From CAZGAQ01 sp964523405 (GTDB taxonomy: Bacteria; Planctomycetota; Phycisphaerae; UBA1845; Fen-1342), in assembly GCA_964523405.1 (NCBI GenBank), contig CAZGAQ010000012.1:58496-122495 (forward strand): 64,000 nucleotides of DNA, written 5' to 3'. Each line of letters starts with the position of its first letter. Position 1 is the stretch's first letter. The position numbers and the translations under genes are program-made. Below are positions 52,225 to 61,166 of this stretch, piece after piece. The notes beneath the pieces are model-generated. The model ran no database searches, was not told the DNA's origin, and saw only the letters and a program-made list of their open reading frames with translations.

Positions 52225-53196
52225 TTATTGGTCTCTTGCGACGACAAGCTGCCCGTTCCGCAGGTCGTCCGGCCCCAAGCGCCGTACGCGAAACCCACTC
52301 GCCGACAGTCGCGCAACGACCCCATCAGCCCCCACGAGATGCCCCGCACCCACCGCAAAGAACTGGACTAGCTCCGGCCGCTCGCGCAAGCGACCAGCGA
52401 TTCGGTCGGCCATGCGAACATTGCGCTCGTTCACAAGCCGGAACATGAGCTTGCGCACGGCGTCGTCACCGCCCTCGGGTGCGTCGGCCTTCAGCACTCC
52501 CTCCAGTTCATCCTCGTCCCCGCGCAAGTAGATTTCCACCAGCTTCCGGCATGGACTCGTCCCCTCCGCCGCCGCCCGCTCACAAGCCGTCACGGCCGCT
52601 TCAAGCTGCTGCACTTGCTCCTCGATCGTCAGCGATTCGAACACGGCAATCTGCTCATCCATCGTCTCGATCGCCGCCGTCTCCTTCCCGCGCCAACGCG
52701 CCAGCGTCCAGAAGTACTTGTCGAGCGGGGGTCGCAACAAGAACTCCCCCACGCAGTCCAGCACACCCACCGTGGCGGCGATGAACCAGATCTTGCGGTC
52801 GGCCAGCGCCTCCAGGTCGACACCGCGCGCCCGGAAGTACCGCGCCGTGCGCTCGTACAACTGCGGTGGCAGCACATCCTGCAGTCTCTGTCCCTCCGGC
52901 AAGCGACTAACCGGCTCAACCTTCTGTTCTGTCTCCCGATCCAGCGTGATCTCCGTGTAGACGACGTCGCTGGCATCAAAGGCGGCTCGAACAACCGGCG
53001 GGATCGTCAGAACGCGCGCATCGGGCAGATGAATGGTCCCATAAATGAACGCCGGCCGCTCCCCTTCTACCACCCACAGGAGCGGGTGCTCGGTCGGACG
53101 AATGCAACCGAATACCAGAAAACAAGTTAGGAGAGACGCGCCCGAAGCGAACTCGCGCACGCGACGCCCGATGCAGCGAACTCCAGCGTGATTCAC
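52225..53196 (-). CDS. TraB/GumN-family lipoprotein
   Basis: 323 aa. A lipoprotein signal with lipobox FLVFGC follows a basic N-terminus, so the protein is probably membrane-anchored outside the cytoplasm. TraB/GumN motifs: LLWVVEGERPAFIYGTIHLPDAR (GTIHL), VVYTEITLD (acidic), and near the end FFAVGAGHLVGADGVVARLSASGF (GAGHLxGxxGV). The family is proposed to have metal-dependent protease or signalling roles through the paired GTIH and GAGH histidines. Start GTG 53196 has AGGAGG 6 bases upstream; the open frame continues upstream without coding look. It diverges from the TetR gene and may share its operator region. Confidence 0.85.
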   Translation of the reverse strand: MNHAGVRCIGRRVREFASGASLLTCFLVFGCIRPTEHPLLWVVEGERPAFIYGTIHLPDARVLTIPPVVRAAFDASDVVYTEITLDRETEQKVEPVSRLPEGQRLQDVLPPQLYERTARYFRARGVDLEALADRKIWFIAATVGVLDCVGEFLLRPPLDKYFWTLARWRGKETAAIETMDEQIAVFESLTIEEQVQQLEAAVTACERAAAEGTSPCRKLVEIYLRGDEDELEGVLKADAPEGGDDAVRKLMFRLVNERNVRMADRIAGRLRERPELVQFFAVGAGHLVGADGVVARLSASGFRVRRLGPDDLRNGQLVVARDQ

Positions 53197-53303
53197 GTGA
53201 GGCCTCCTGGCAGCCAGGCGCGACATCATAGCGAGTACCGCAGTCTCACGCAGCAATTCGGGCGGCTTGACACTCACCAAGCCGATGTTAACCTTGTCAT
53301 AAT

Positions 53304-53321
53304 TGACGGACTGGTCCGTCA
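53304..53321. promoter_or_regulatory. TetR-type operator palindrome
   Basis: TGACGGACTGGTCCGTCA is a perfect palindrome with 8-base arms and 2 central bases, 31 bases before the TetR start. It overlaps the TTGACG -35 box (53303-53308) of a candidate promoter whose -10 (AATATA at 53326, 17-base spacing) is weaker. Most likely the repressor's own binding site, covering the TetR-RND operon and perhaps the divergent TraB-like gene. Confidence 0.75.
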
Positions 53322-53351
53322 CAAAAATATACAGGGACGTGAGCCAGCAAC

Positions 53352-54077
53352 ATGGATGAGCACGAAATCGGCAGCCGGCCACGCGGCCGACCCAAGGATG
53401 AGCAACTCACCGCACGGCGGAGCGAGGAGATCCTCGATGCGGCCGCGCGGATCTTCGCCGAGCGCGGCTTCGCCAACACCGATGTGCAAGTCGTCGCGGA
53501 CGAGCTCCAGGTCGGCAAAGGTACGATCTACCGCTACTTCCCCACGAAGCGCGACCTCTTTCTCGCCGCCGTCGACCGCGGCATGCGGCGCCTCCGCGAG
53601 CAGGTCGATGCGTGCCTCCGGCTTTCCGACCCGATGGAGCAGGTCACGGCCGGCATCCAGGCCTACCTGCAATTCTTTACCGCGCACCCGGAGTATGTGG
53701 AGCTGTTCATCCAGGAGCGCGCGGAGTTCAAGGACCGCGACACGCCCACCTACTTCAAGCACCGCGACGCGAACTCGAGCCACTGGGAGCAGGTGGTCCG
53801 CGGCCTGATGTCCCAAGGCGTCTTCCGCCAGATTCCCGTGCAGCGCAGCATGAACGTCGTTGGTGACTTGCTGTACGGCACCATGTTCACCAACTACTTC
53901 GCCAAGCGCAAGTCCTCGTACGAGGAACAGGCCGCGGACATCCTCGATGTCATTCTGAACGGACTTCTGTCCGACGAGTTGCGGGCTGCGCGCCGCCCCA
54001 CGGGCGCGGATGGCCTGCCGAGCGCCCAGCCGGACCGCCGCGCTGCCGACGAGCGCGGCGCCGCCGGGAGGTCCTGA
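53352..54077 (+). CDS. TetR/AcrR-family repressor
   Basis: 241 aa. The helix-turn-helix fills residues 22-68: RRSEEILDAAARIFAERGFANTDVQVVADELQVGKGTIYRYFPTKRDLF, a canonical TetR start. The C-terminal ligand-binding part (YLQFFTAHPEYVELFIQERAEF, VVGDLLYGTMFTNYFAKR) resembles AcrR-type regulators of efflux pumps. The last ~35 residues are low-complexity. Start ATG 53352. Its TGA overlaps the ATG of the next gene by one base, so regulator and pump are one unit. The perfect palindrome upstream suggests autorepression, released by a pump substrate. Confidence 0.93.
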   Translation: MDEHEIGSRPRGRPKDEQLTARRSEEILDAAARIFAERGFANTDVQVVADELQVGKGTIYRYFPTKRDLFLAAVDRGMRRLREQVDACLRLSDPMEQVTAGIQAYLQFFTAHPEYVELFIQERAEFKDRDTPTYFKHRDANSSHWEQVVRGLMSQGVFRQIPVQRSMNVVGDLLYGTMFTNYFAKRKSSYEEQAADILDVILNGLLSDELRAARRPTGADGLPSAQPDRRAADERGAAGRS

Positions 54078-55237
54078 TGCTACCGACGCGTGAAAGACGA
54101 ATTGGTATCGGGGGGCTACTGGCCGGCGTAGCCCTCGCCCTCGTGGGCATGCTCGCCGCTGGTTGCGGACAGCAACAGACTGCCCACGGTGCCCAGTTGC
54201 CTACATCGGCGCCGGCCGCCCTTTCGACCGGGACCTCACAGCCGACCACGGTGAGTAGCGCCGTCGTGACGGTGCGCCGCGACGCCTTGCGCCGCTACGC
54301 ACCGGCCGTCGGCACGCTCCGTGCCCGGCAAACCAGCAGACTCGGGCCGCAGGTGGCCGGCCGCATCGCCGCGGTCCTCGTCGATGTGGGCGACCGCGTC
54401 ACCAGCGGCCAGATTCTCGCGCGCATCGATCCCGTCTTCTTCGAACTGGACATCCAGCAGGCCACCGCCGTCGTGACCAGCTCGCGTGGGGCCCTCGCCT
54501 CCGCCGAAGCTGACGTCGTCGAGAAGGAGCGCGAGATGAAGCGCCAGCTCGAGCTCTTCGAGCGCGGCAACGGCTCGCCCAAGGACCGCGACGACGCCGT
54601 AACCGCCTATCAGCGCTGCGTCGGGACCCGTGACGAACGGGCCGGCCGCCTGGCGGAAGCCGAGAACCGCCTCAGCTACTGCCGCCAGAAGCTCGCGGAA
54701 ACGCAGATTCGCGCCCCCTTCGACGGCGCCGTCACGGCCCGCCTGGTGGATCCTGGCGAAGCCGCCAGCAACATGCCACCCACGCCGCTCCTCGAGGTCC
54801 AGGAGGTCGGCACGCTGTATCTCGAATTCTCACTACCCCAGGAGCTGCTCGGCGTCGTGCGCACCGGCACGTCCCTGGAGTTCTCGGTCGAAGGCGGACC
54901 AGAGGACAAGGTCACCGCGACCGTGGCGGTCGTCTTTCCCGCCATCGACGAGACCACGCGCTCGTTCCGCTCGCGCGCCATCATCGATAACCGCGCCGGA
55001 ACGTTCTCACCTGGCCTGCTCGCTGAAGTTCGCGTTGTCGCACAGGAAGTCCCGGACGCCCTCGTGCTGCCGCGCACGGCGGTGACGCGCACCAGCGCCG
55101 GCTGGCAGGTGCTGATCCCCGCAGCGGGCCGCTCGGTACCGAAGACCATTGCCGTGGGCCTGGTGGCCGATGACCGGGTGCAGGTGCTCAGCGGCTTGAA
55201 CGCCGGCGACGAGGTGCTCGCCGGCGCCGGCAACTGA
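54077..55237 (+). CDS. RND efflux periplasmic adaptor, lipoprotein
   Basis: 386 aa. A lipoprotein signal ends at lipobox LAAGC. The body is the AcrA/HlyD_D23 layout: LRRYAPAVGTLRARQTSRLGPQVAGRIAAVLVDVGDRVTSGQILARIDP (first lipoyl half), a hairpin of two helices (EADVVEKEREMKRQLELFERG and VTAYQRCVGTRDERAGRLAEAENRLSYCRQKLAE), then TQIRAPFDGAVTARLVDPGEAA (second lipoyl half), a beta-barrel and a membrane-proximal domain. It links the inner-membrane pump to an outer-membrane channel. Start ATG 54077 with GGAGG upstream, overlapping the TetR stop. No outer-membrane factor gene is seen here. Confidence 0.92.
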   Translation: MLPTRERRIGIGGLLAGVALALVGMLAAGCGQQQTAHGAQLPTSAPAALSTGTSQPTTVSSAVVTVRRDALRRYAPAVGTLRARQTSRLGPQVAGRIAAVLVDVGDRVTSGQILARIDPVFFELDIQQATAVVTSSRGALASAEADVVEKEREMKRQLELFERGNGSPKDRDDAVTAYQRCVGTRDERAGRLAEAENRLSYCRQKLAETQIRAPFDGAVTARLVDPGEAASNMPPTPLLEVQEVGTLYLEFSLPQELLGVVRTGTSLEFSVEGGPEDKVTATVAVVFPAIDETTRSFRSRAIIDNRAGTFSPGLLAEVRVVAQEVPDALVLPRTAVTRTSAGWQVLIPAAGRSVPKTIAVGLVADDRVQVLSGLNAGDEVLAGAGN

Positions 55238-55261
55238 CCCGCCTCCGACAGGAAGTACACC

Positions 55262-58200
55262 GTGATTCTCTCCGATACCGCCATCCGCCGCCCGGTCTTC
55301 ACGACCATGGTCATCCTGGCCATCATCGTGTTCGGGGCCGTCTCCTTCCGCCGCATCGGGATCGACCTGTTCCCGCGCGTCGAGTTCCCCGTCATCACCG
55401 TGTTGACCCAGTTACGCGGCGCGGACCCCGAGACCATCGAGACTTCGGTCACCGACCCGCTCGAGCAGGCGGTCTCGACGATCGCTTCGATCAAGACCCT
55501 CCGTTCCACCAGCGCCGAGGGCTTCTCACAGGTCGTGATCGAATTCGAGCTCTCCAAGAACGTCGATGTGGCCTACCAGGAAGTCCAGGCCAAGCTCGGC
55601 ACGGTCCGTGGCGATCTGCCCACCGACATCGAAGACCCCATCGTCGAGAAGTTCGATGTCGATGCCGCGCCAATCCTCTCTCTGGTCGTCTCCGGCGACG
55701 CCCCCATCCGCGACCTGACGCGCCTCGCGGATAAGACCATCAAGGAGCGTCTGCAACGCGTCCCCAACGTCGGCCAGGTCAAGATCGTCGGCGGCCGCGA
55801 CCGGGAAATCTGGCTCTGGCTCGACCGCAACAAGCTCGAAGGCCACCACCTTGCCGTCCAGGATGTGATCGCCGCCCTGCAAAGCGAACACGTCGAGTTC
55901 CCCGGCGGCCGCGTCGAAACCGGCCCCCTCGAATACGTCGTGAAGACCAAGGCGGAATTCGCCTCCGCCGCCGAAATCGGCGCCATGACCGTCGCCTACC
56001 GCAATAACGCCCCCATTCGCGTCCGCGACCTCGGCTGGGCCGAGGACGGCATGCAGGAGGAGCGCTCCCTGGCCCAGCTCGACGGCACCCGCGCCGTCGC
56101 CCTGCAGATTCGCCGGCAGTCCGGCACCAACACCGTCCAGGTCGCGGAGGCCCTCAAGGCCGAGATCACCCGCCTGCAGACCGAACTCCGCGACCGCGGC
56201 GTCCGCCTGCAGGTCGCGCTCGATATGTCCTGCTTCATCGAAGACTCGGTCCACGAAGTCCAGTTCCACATGGTCTTCGGCGGCGGCCTGGCCGTCGTGA
56301 TCGTCTTCCTCTTCCTCCGCAACGTCCGCAGCACGATCATCAGCGCGCTCGTCATCCCCACCTGCGTGATCGGCACATTCTCCCTCATGTACGCCCTGGG
56401 CTTCACCCAGAACATGATGACTCTGCTGGCCCTCTCCCTGGCCATCGGCCTGCTCATTGACGACTCGATCGTCGTGCAGGAAAACACCATGCGCCACGTC
56501 GAGGAGGGCAAAGCCCCGCGCCGGGCCGCCGGCGACGCCACCAGCGAAATCGCCCTCGCCGTCCTCGCGACGACCCTCTCCGTCGTCGCCGTCTTCGTCC
56601 CCGTCGCCTTCATGGACGGCATCGTCGGCCGCTTCTTCTACCAGTTCGGCCTGACCGTGACGTTCGCCGTCCTGATCTCCCTGTTCGTCGCCTTCACTCT
56701 CGATCCCATGCTGTCTTCCCGGCTCCTGCGCCCCCCTCGGCGCGGCCGGCTCTACCGGCTCTCCGAGACCCTGCTCGGCGGCCTTGATCGCGCCTACGGC
56801 TGGCTGCTCGCCCGCGCCCTGCGCCAGCGCTGGCTGACCGTCGGCCTGGCCGCCGGCACGCTGGCGGCCTCCGTATTCCTGGCCCGCTTCCTACGCACGG
56901 AGTTCATCCCGCTGGAGGACCAAGCCGAGTTCAACGTGCGCCTCAAGGCGCCGCTCGGCTCTTCGGTCGCCACCACGCAGGCCCTGTTCGAGCAGGTCCG
57001 CGGCAAGCTCGCCGGCCAGCCGTGGTTGGACTACACGTACACCACTATCGGCGCCGACGAACTCCAACGGGCCAACGAAGGCGTCATGTACGTCAAGATG
57101 TGCGCCAAGGACCAGCGCACCGTCCATCAGAAGCAGGCCATGGAATGGGCCCGCGCCCAGCTCCGCGATCTCCAGGGCGCCCGCGTCAGCATCGAACGCG
57201 TCGAACGCGTCTCCGGCGGTGGGCACCGCTCGAGCGACGTGCAGTTCGAGCTCCACGGACACGATCTCGACCTGCTCGAACAGCGCGCCAACGTCCTGCT
57301 CGACCACATGCGCCAGACCCCGGGCTACGTCGACCTCGACACCTCGTACGAGAAAAACAAGCCCGAGGTCAACGTCTACGTCAAGCGTGACCGCGCTTCC
57401 GACCTGGGCGTCAACCCGCAGGGCATCGCCGCGACCGTCCGCGCCCTCATCGGTGGCGAGCGCGTCGGCAAGTTCAAGGCCGAAGGCGACCGCTTTGACA
57501 TCAGCGTCCGTCTCGAAGACCCCTTCCGCAGTCGCCCCGAGGACATCGAGCGCCTCACCGTCCGGGCCGCCAGCGGCCAGCTTGTCAACCTGCGCAACGT
57601 CGCTTGGATCCGCCAGGAAGCCGGTCCCGTGCAGATCGAACGCTTCAACCGCGAGCGGCAGATCACCGTGCTCGCCAACCTGGAACGCGACAAGAAGGTG
57701 CTCGGCGAAGCCATGCAGGAACTCCGCGCCGTCGCCGTCAACCAGCTCGGGCTCCACGAAGGCCGCGACTTCGCCCACGCCGGCCAGGCCGACGCCCAGC
57801 AGGAGTCCTTTGCCAACCTGCTGTTCGCCCTGGCCCTCGCGATCATCATGATCTACATGGTGCTCGCGGCCCAGTTCGAGAGTTTCCTGCACCCCTTCAC
57901 GATCATGCTCTCCGTACCCCTATCGATTGTCGGCGCCATCATCGCCTTGCTGCTCACGCGCGCCACCGTCAACATCTTCTCCATGATCGGCGTCATCATG
58001 TTGATGGGCCTGGTCACCAAGAACGGCATCCTCCTGATCGACTTCACCAATACCCTGCGCCGCCGCGACGGCCTGCCACGTGACGCCGCCCTGCTGCGCG
58101 CCGGCCCGATCCGCCTGCGCCCCATCCTGATGACCACCATGGCCATGATCTTCGGCATGCTCCCCATCGCCCTCTGGGGCTCCGAGACCCGCGCCCCCAT

Positions 58201-58369
58201 GGCCGTCGTCGTCATCGGCGGTCTGATCACGTCGACGCTGCTCACCCTCGTCGTCGTGCCCAGCGTATACGCGCTGCTCGATGACCTGGTTCACCCCGAG
58301 CGCTGGCGGCTGGTGCAGGCGCTGCGCCGCCGCCGAGCGGCGCCACTGCCCGTGGCCACCGAGCGCTGA
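55262..58369 (+). CDS. RND-family efflux transporter, inner-membrane pump
   Basis: 1035 aa, usual length for AcrB/HAE1-like pumps. Proton-driven export of drugs, lipids or other small molecules. The first helix follows MILSDTAIRRPVFTTMVILAIIVFGAVSFRRIGIDLFPRVEFPVITV. Helix 4 has LALSLAIGLLIDDSIVVQENTMRH, with the two acidic residues of the proton relay. Two large periplasmic loops (about 40-330 and 545-855) contain TSVTDPLEQAVSTI and NVGQVKIVGGRDREIWLWLD. The second half repeats the helix set, with VNIFSMIGVIMLMGLVTKNGILLIDF. Start GTG 55262 with AGGAAG 8-9 bases upstream. 24 bases separate it from the adaptor gene. Confidence 0.94.
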   Translation: MILSDTAIRRPVFTTMVILAIIVFGAVSFRRIGIDLFPRVEFPVITVLTQLRGADPETIETSVTDPLEQAVSTIASIKTLRSTSAEGFSQVVIEFELSKNVDVAYQEVQAKLGTVRGDLPTDIEDPIVEKFDVDAAPILSLVVSGDAPIRDLTRLADKTIKERLQRVPNVGQVKIVGGRDREIWLWLDRNKLEGHHLAVQDVIAALQSEHVEFPGGRVETGPLEYVVKTKAEFASAAEIGAMTVAYRNNAPIRVRDLGWAEDGMQEERSLAQLDGTRAVALQIRRQSGTNTVQVAEALKAEITRLQTELRDRGVRLQVALDMSCFIEDSVHEVQFHMVFGGGLAVVIVFLFLRNVRSTIISALVIPTCVIGTFSLMYALGFTQNMMTLLALSLAIGLLIDDSIVVQENTMRHVEEGKAPRRAAGDATSEIALAVLATTLSVVAVFVPVAFMDGIVGRFFYQFGLTVTFAVLISLFVAFTLDPMLSSRLLRPPRRGRLYRLSETLLGGLDRAYGWLLARALRQRWLTVGLAAGTLAASVFLARFLRTEFIPLEDQAEFNVRLKAPLGSSVATTQALFEQVRGKLAGQPWLDYTYTTIGADELQRANEGVMYVKMCAKDQRTVHQKQAMEWARAQLRDLQGARVSIERVERVSGGGHRSSDVQFELHGHDLDLLEQRANVLLDHMRQTPGYVDLDTSYEKNKPEVNVYVKRDRASDLGVNPQGIAATVRALIGGERVGKFKAEGDRFDISVRLEDPFRSRPEDIERLTVRAASGQLVNLRNVAWIRQEAGPVQIERFNRERQITVLANLERDKKVLGEAMQELRAVAVNQLGLHEGRDFAHAGQADAQQESFANLLFALALAIIMIYMVLAAQFESFLHPFTIMLSVPLSIVGAIIALLLTRATVNIFSMIGVIMLMGLVTKNGILLIDFTNTLRRRDGLPRDAALLRAGPIRLRPILMTTMAMIFGMLPIALWGSETRAPMAVVVIGGLITSTLLTLVVVPSVYALLDDLVHPERWRLVQALRRRRAAPLPVATER

Positions 58370-58454
58370 CCCCGCCTCCCGCCCACCCCAGACTGCGGGC
58401 CGGTGCCTCGTGCCAGCACCGGCCCGCGGAGTTCGCCCCGCCCGGCGGCCACGT

Positions 58455-59504
58455 CTATGGAATGCGCGCCCGCGCGTCGAAGTCGTGCACGCGCGAGTTC
58501 GAGCCGTCCGTAACCCGCCAGAGGAGCTGCGGATACGGCGGCTCGGTATCGTCGCGCACAAACGCAAAGTCGATCCGCCCGCCACGGAAATACTCGTTGC
58601 ACTGCGCCGTGGCGGCGGTGCGGCCGACCGGCGCCAGCACGGCCCAGGGCTCGTTCGAGACACCGCACTGGCACCCCGTACCCTGAATCTGCGCCGGGAA
58701 ACGCACGGATGAGCCCGAGGGAGTGTCCAGCGGCAGCGCCGGCCCCGCCCGCAGGTCGTTCTCATCCACGTAGTAGAACGCATCCTGCTCGCAGTCCGGG
58801 TCGATCGTGCCGATGCTGATCGAGCTGCACGGGGCGCTATAGCTCGTCGAGAACTTCAGGGCCCGGGCCTCCACCGACGTTCCCGGATTGTGGAACAGAA
58901 TGCGATCCGGCACCGGCATCGAGTGTCCGTTGGCCCCGAAGTACCCATCGTACGTTGGCGACGTGCCCTGCGCCGGGCCGATCCCGGCCGCCAGACCGGT
59001 CGTGCCGGCGCCCTTGAATTGCCCCGCGCGGTGGAAGTAGTACAGCGCCGGCCCCACGATGCAGAAGTTCCCGAATTCCCGCGTGCTGCCCGCCGCCACC
59101 AGCGTGTATCCGGCCGCCGTGTACAGGTCAACGTCGGTCGAGCACACCGCGCCTTCCACCTCCGACGTGGCCGGATCATCCACGTAAGCGATCAGCACGA
59201 GGAAGTAGTGGATATAGTCCGTTGCATAGTTGCGCATTGAGATCGTCACGAACTTGCGGGCCTGCGTCTCCGCACAGGGTTCGACCGCGGTCGAGCCGCT
59301 CCCGGAGCCGGAGCCGGGCACCCGTCCCGTGCTGCCCGGACCGCTGGTCGAGCCGCCGGTGCGGGTGATCGAGTAAGGCGTCCCCCAGATATCCCACAGA
59401 TCGCTGCCGCCGCCTCCGGCGCACCCCAGGAGCGACGCGACGACCAGCCCACTCAGGAGGGTCCAGACCCTCCGTGAACTCCAGTGGCAACGACCAGAAC
59501 ACAT
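58455..59504 (-). CDS. Exported lipoprotein of unknown function
   Basis: 349 aa. Start ATG 59504 has GGGAG 8 bases upstream; a lipoprotein signal follows (LSGLVVASLLGCAGGGG). Next is a Gly/Ser-rich linker of about 45 residues, then a likely beta-sandwich: ARKFVTISMRNYATDYIHYFLVLIAYVDD, VDLYTAAGYTLVAAGSTREFGNFCIVGPALYYFHR, FGANGHSMPVPDRILFHNPGTSVEARALKFS and RIDFAFVRDDTEPPYPQLLWRVTDG. Several cysteines could form disulfides (SYSAPCSSISIGTIDPDCEQD and GTGCQCG). The family is not recognised. It converges with the RND pump gene and is a single gene. Confidence 0.75.
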   Translation of the reverse strand: MCSGRCHWSSRRVWTLLSGLVVASLLGCAGGGGSDLWDIWGTPYSITRTGGSTSGPGSTGRVPGSGSGSGSTAVEPCAETQARKFVTISMRNYATDYIHYFLVLIAYVDDPATSEVEGAVCSTDVDLYTAAGYTLVAAGSTREFGNFCIVGPALYYFHRAGQFKGAGTTGLAAGIGPAQGTSPTYDGYFGANGHSMPVPDRILFHNPGTSVEARALKFSTSYSAPCSSISIGTIDPDCEQDAFYYVDENDLRAGPALPLDTPSGSSVRFPAQIQGTGCQCGVSNEPWAVLAPVGRTAATAQCNEYFRGGRIDFAFVRDDTEPPYPQLLWRVTDGSNSRVHDFDARARIP

Positions 59505-59700
59505 AGGCGCACTCCCACAGTCTCGGGCAAGCCGCGGACGACCAGCGTGCGCAGGCGCTCCCGCCGCGCCGCGCGCTGCTGCACTATAGCCCCCTCCCAG
59601 CTTTCCGACAAGCAGGCGTTCCGCCGCGCCCGCCCCGTGAGCATTTGCATCCGCGGCCAATTTACGGCACACTGCCCGTCCACCAGGAGCAGAGCGTACC

Positions 59701-60150
59701 ATGAGCGCCAAACCCGAACCGCTGCCGCCTTCCAAGGTCCTCATCGCGGATGACAACCCGCAGATCGTCGAACTGCTCGAGGCCTACCTCGAACCCCTCT
59801 GCGTACAGGTCCGCACCGCCGCAGACGGCGAGGCCACCCTCACCGCCGTCGAACGGGAAATGCCCGACCTGATCCTGCTCGACATCATGATGCCCCGCCG
59901 CAGCGGCTTCGAGGTCTGCCGCATCCTCAAGGACGACCCGCGCTACCACGACATCCCCATCGTCATGGTCACCGCCCTCAATGAAGCCGGCGACCTCGAG
60001 CGGGCTCGCGAGTGCGGCGGCGACGACTTCCTCAGCAAGCCCGTCAACAAAATCGAGCTGCTCGCCCGCGTACAGAACCTGCTCCGCCTGCGCCACCTCA
60101 AACGCATGCTCAATCAGGATTCATCGTCGGCCGAGGAGCCGCCGCGCTGA
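59701..60150 (+). CDS. Response regulator receiver-domain protein
   Basis: 149 aa. A receiver domain: DDN acidic pocket in VLIADDNPQIVELLEAYL, phosphoacceptor Asp in LILLDIMMPRRSGFEVC, Thr in VMVTALNE and Lys in FLSKPVNKIELLARV. The C-terminal ~25 residues (LLRLRHLKRMLNQDSSSAEE) are a linker without an output domain, as seen in diguanylate cyclase regulators or in stand-alone PatA/CheY-like proteins; the gene stops there. Start ATG 59701. No kinase is adjacent. Its last 41 bases overlap the end of the opposite-strand YdjY-like gene. Confidence 0.9.
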   Translation: MSAKPEPLPPSKVLIADDNPQIVELLEAYLEPLCVQVRTAADGEATLTAVEREMPDLILLDIMMPRRSGFEVCRILKDDPRYHDIPIVMVTALNEAGDLERARECGGDDFLSKPVNKIELLARVQNLLRLRHLKRMLNQDSSSAEEPPR

Positions 60151-61087
60151 TGCGGACCGCCGCCGTCGGCAAACCCGCCCGGCGCAGCCGCACCGCCAGC
60201 AGGGCCCGTTCCACCGGCCGAACGTCCGGCGCCGTGATCACCTGTATGTAGTCGGGTCGCAGGCGCCGCTCCAGCAGCACAAGGTCCGCCACGTCCTCCG
60301 CGCTGGCTACCCAGCCGTCCGCCTCCAGCCGCGCGCCCGCCCAAAGACGCACCTCGTGGACACGCGCCCGCGCCGGCCGCAGCACCACCTCCACGGGCGT
60401 GTTGACCGGGGGAATCACGGCTGTGTACGCCTCACACCACAGCGTCGCGTCACTGCTGCTGCGGCCGCGCGACAGGCACACCAGGCTGTCCGGAAAGCCC
60501 ACCAGGGCAAACCCGACCCCCGAGCGATCCGCTTCCAGCGTCCCGTCGCCGCGCCGCAGTGAGCCGGAAAACACCCATGGCCGCGGTACCGGCGTCCCCG
60601 CGCCAGACCGCCGGCGCAGCCACGACCACGCGTCCGCCTCCTGCGGGCGCCCGCCCGCCTGCCAGCACAGCGTCACCTCGAGCAGAGCACCCCGCGGCGC
60701 CGTCGGAGCTTCGGTCTCGGCATCCACTCCCGCTGGGCACCCCGGTTCCAGGCCCACCAGCCCCAACGCCATGTAAATCGGTACGGCCGTCGCATCCAGC
60801 CGCAGGATGCTCTCGTGTTCCTTGCCGCCGAAGCACGCCAGAAATTCCAGCGGCCCGCGCCGCAGAACGACGTGGCTCTGCACGCGCACCTCGCGCCGGC
60901 TCCAGTCGATCGCCACCCCGGGTGCAAAGGCCGCCCGGGTCGTGACCGGGGCCGTGGCCGTCGCCGGACCAGCCGGTCCCACGCCGCCGGCCCGCACCGC
61001 CGACGGCCGCGCTGCGGAGCCCGCCGCCAAGAGCAGCACGCCCAGCCCGCCCCACGCCCACGCGCCCGACCCGCGCCATCGCCGCAT
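60110..61087 (-). CDS. YdjY-like exported protein
   Basis: 325 aa. Start ATG 61087 has GAGG 9 bases upstream; ATG 61096 is a second choice. A hydrophobic N-terminus (AWAWGGLGVLLLAAGSAARP) is a signal peptide or anchor. A YdjY-type domain follows at about 65-220: AIDWSRREVRVQSHVVLRRGPLEFLACFGGKEHESILRLDATAVPIYMALGLVGLEPG, with GGKEHESIL the family hallmark, and GSLRRGDGTLEADRSGVGFALVGFPDSLVCLSR. The last ~70 residues resemble ExbD-like or receiver-type alpha/beta folds (DYIQVITAPDVRPVERALLAVRLRRAGL). The function is unknown. It lies just past the secretin terminator and overlaps the receiver gene's end. Confidence 0.8.
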   Translation of the reverse strand: MRRWRGSGAWAWGGLGVLLLAAGSAARPSAVRAGGVGPAGPATATAPVTTRAAFAPGVAIDWSRREVRVQSHVVLRRGPLEFLACFGGKEHESILRLDATAVPIYMALGLVGLEPGCPAGVDAETEAPTAPRGALLEVTLCWQAGGRPQEADAWSWLRRRSGAGTPVPRPWVFSGSLRRGDGTLEADRSGVGFALVGFPDSLVCLSRGRSSSDATLWCEAYTAVIPPVNTPVEVVLRPARARVHEVRLWAGARLEADGWVASAEDVADLVLLERRLRPDYIQVITAPDVRPVERALLAVRLRRAGLPTAAVRISAAAPRPTMNPD

Positions 61088-61100
61088 TGGCCACATCCTC

Positions 61101-61138
61101 AAAACGCGACGCCCGCTGCACACGCGCAGCGGGCGTCG
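61101..61138 (-). terminator. Intrinsic terminator of the secretin gene
   Basis: CGACGCCCGCTGC and GCAGCGGGCGTCG form a perfect 13-bp stem around a 6-base loop (61107-61138). In the leftward direction CG and then TTTT follow (61104-61101). It starts 28 bases after the secretin stop at 61167. The strongest terminator in the window. Confidence 0.9.
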
Positions 61139-61166
61139 GTTTCATCACCGTTTGCGTCGGCCGCGC

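Noticed and set aside
59353..59390. A fourth copy of the REP-like motif (GGGACGCCTTACTCGATCAC on the minus strand)
   Set aside because: Only loosely similar, and it lies inside the lipoprotein gene where it encodes WGTPYSIT; likely chance.
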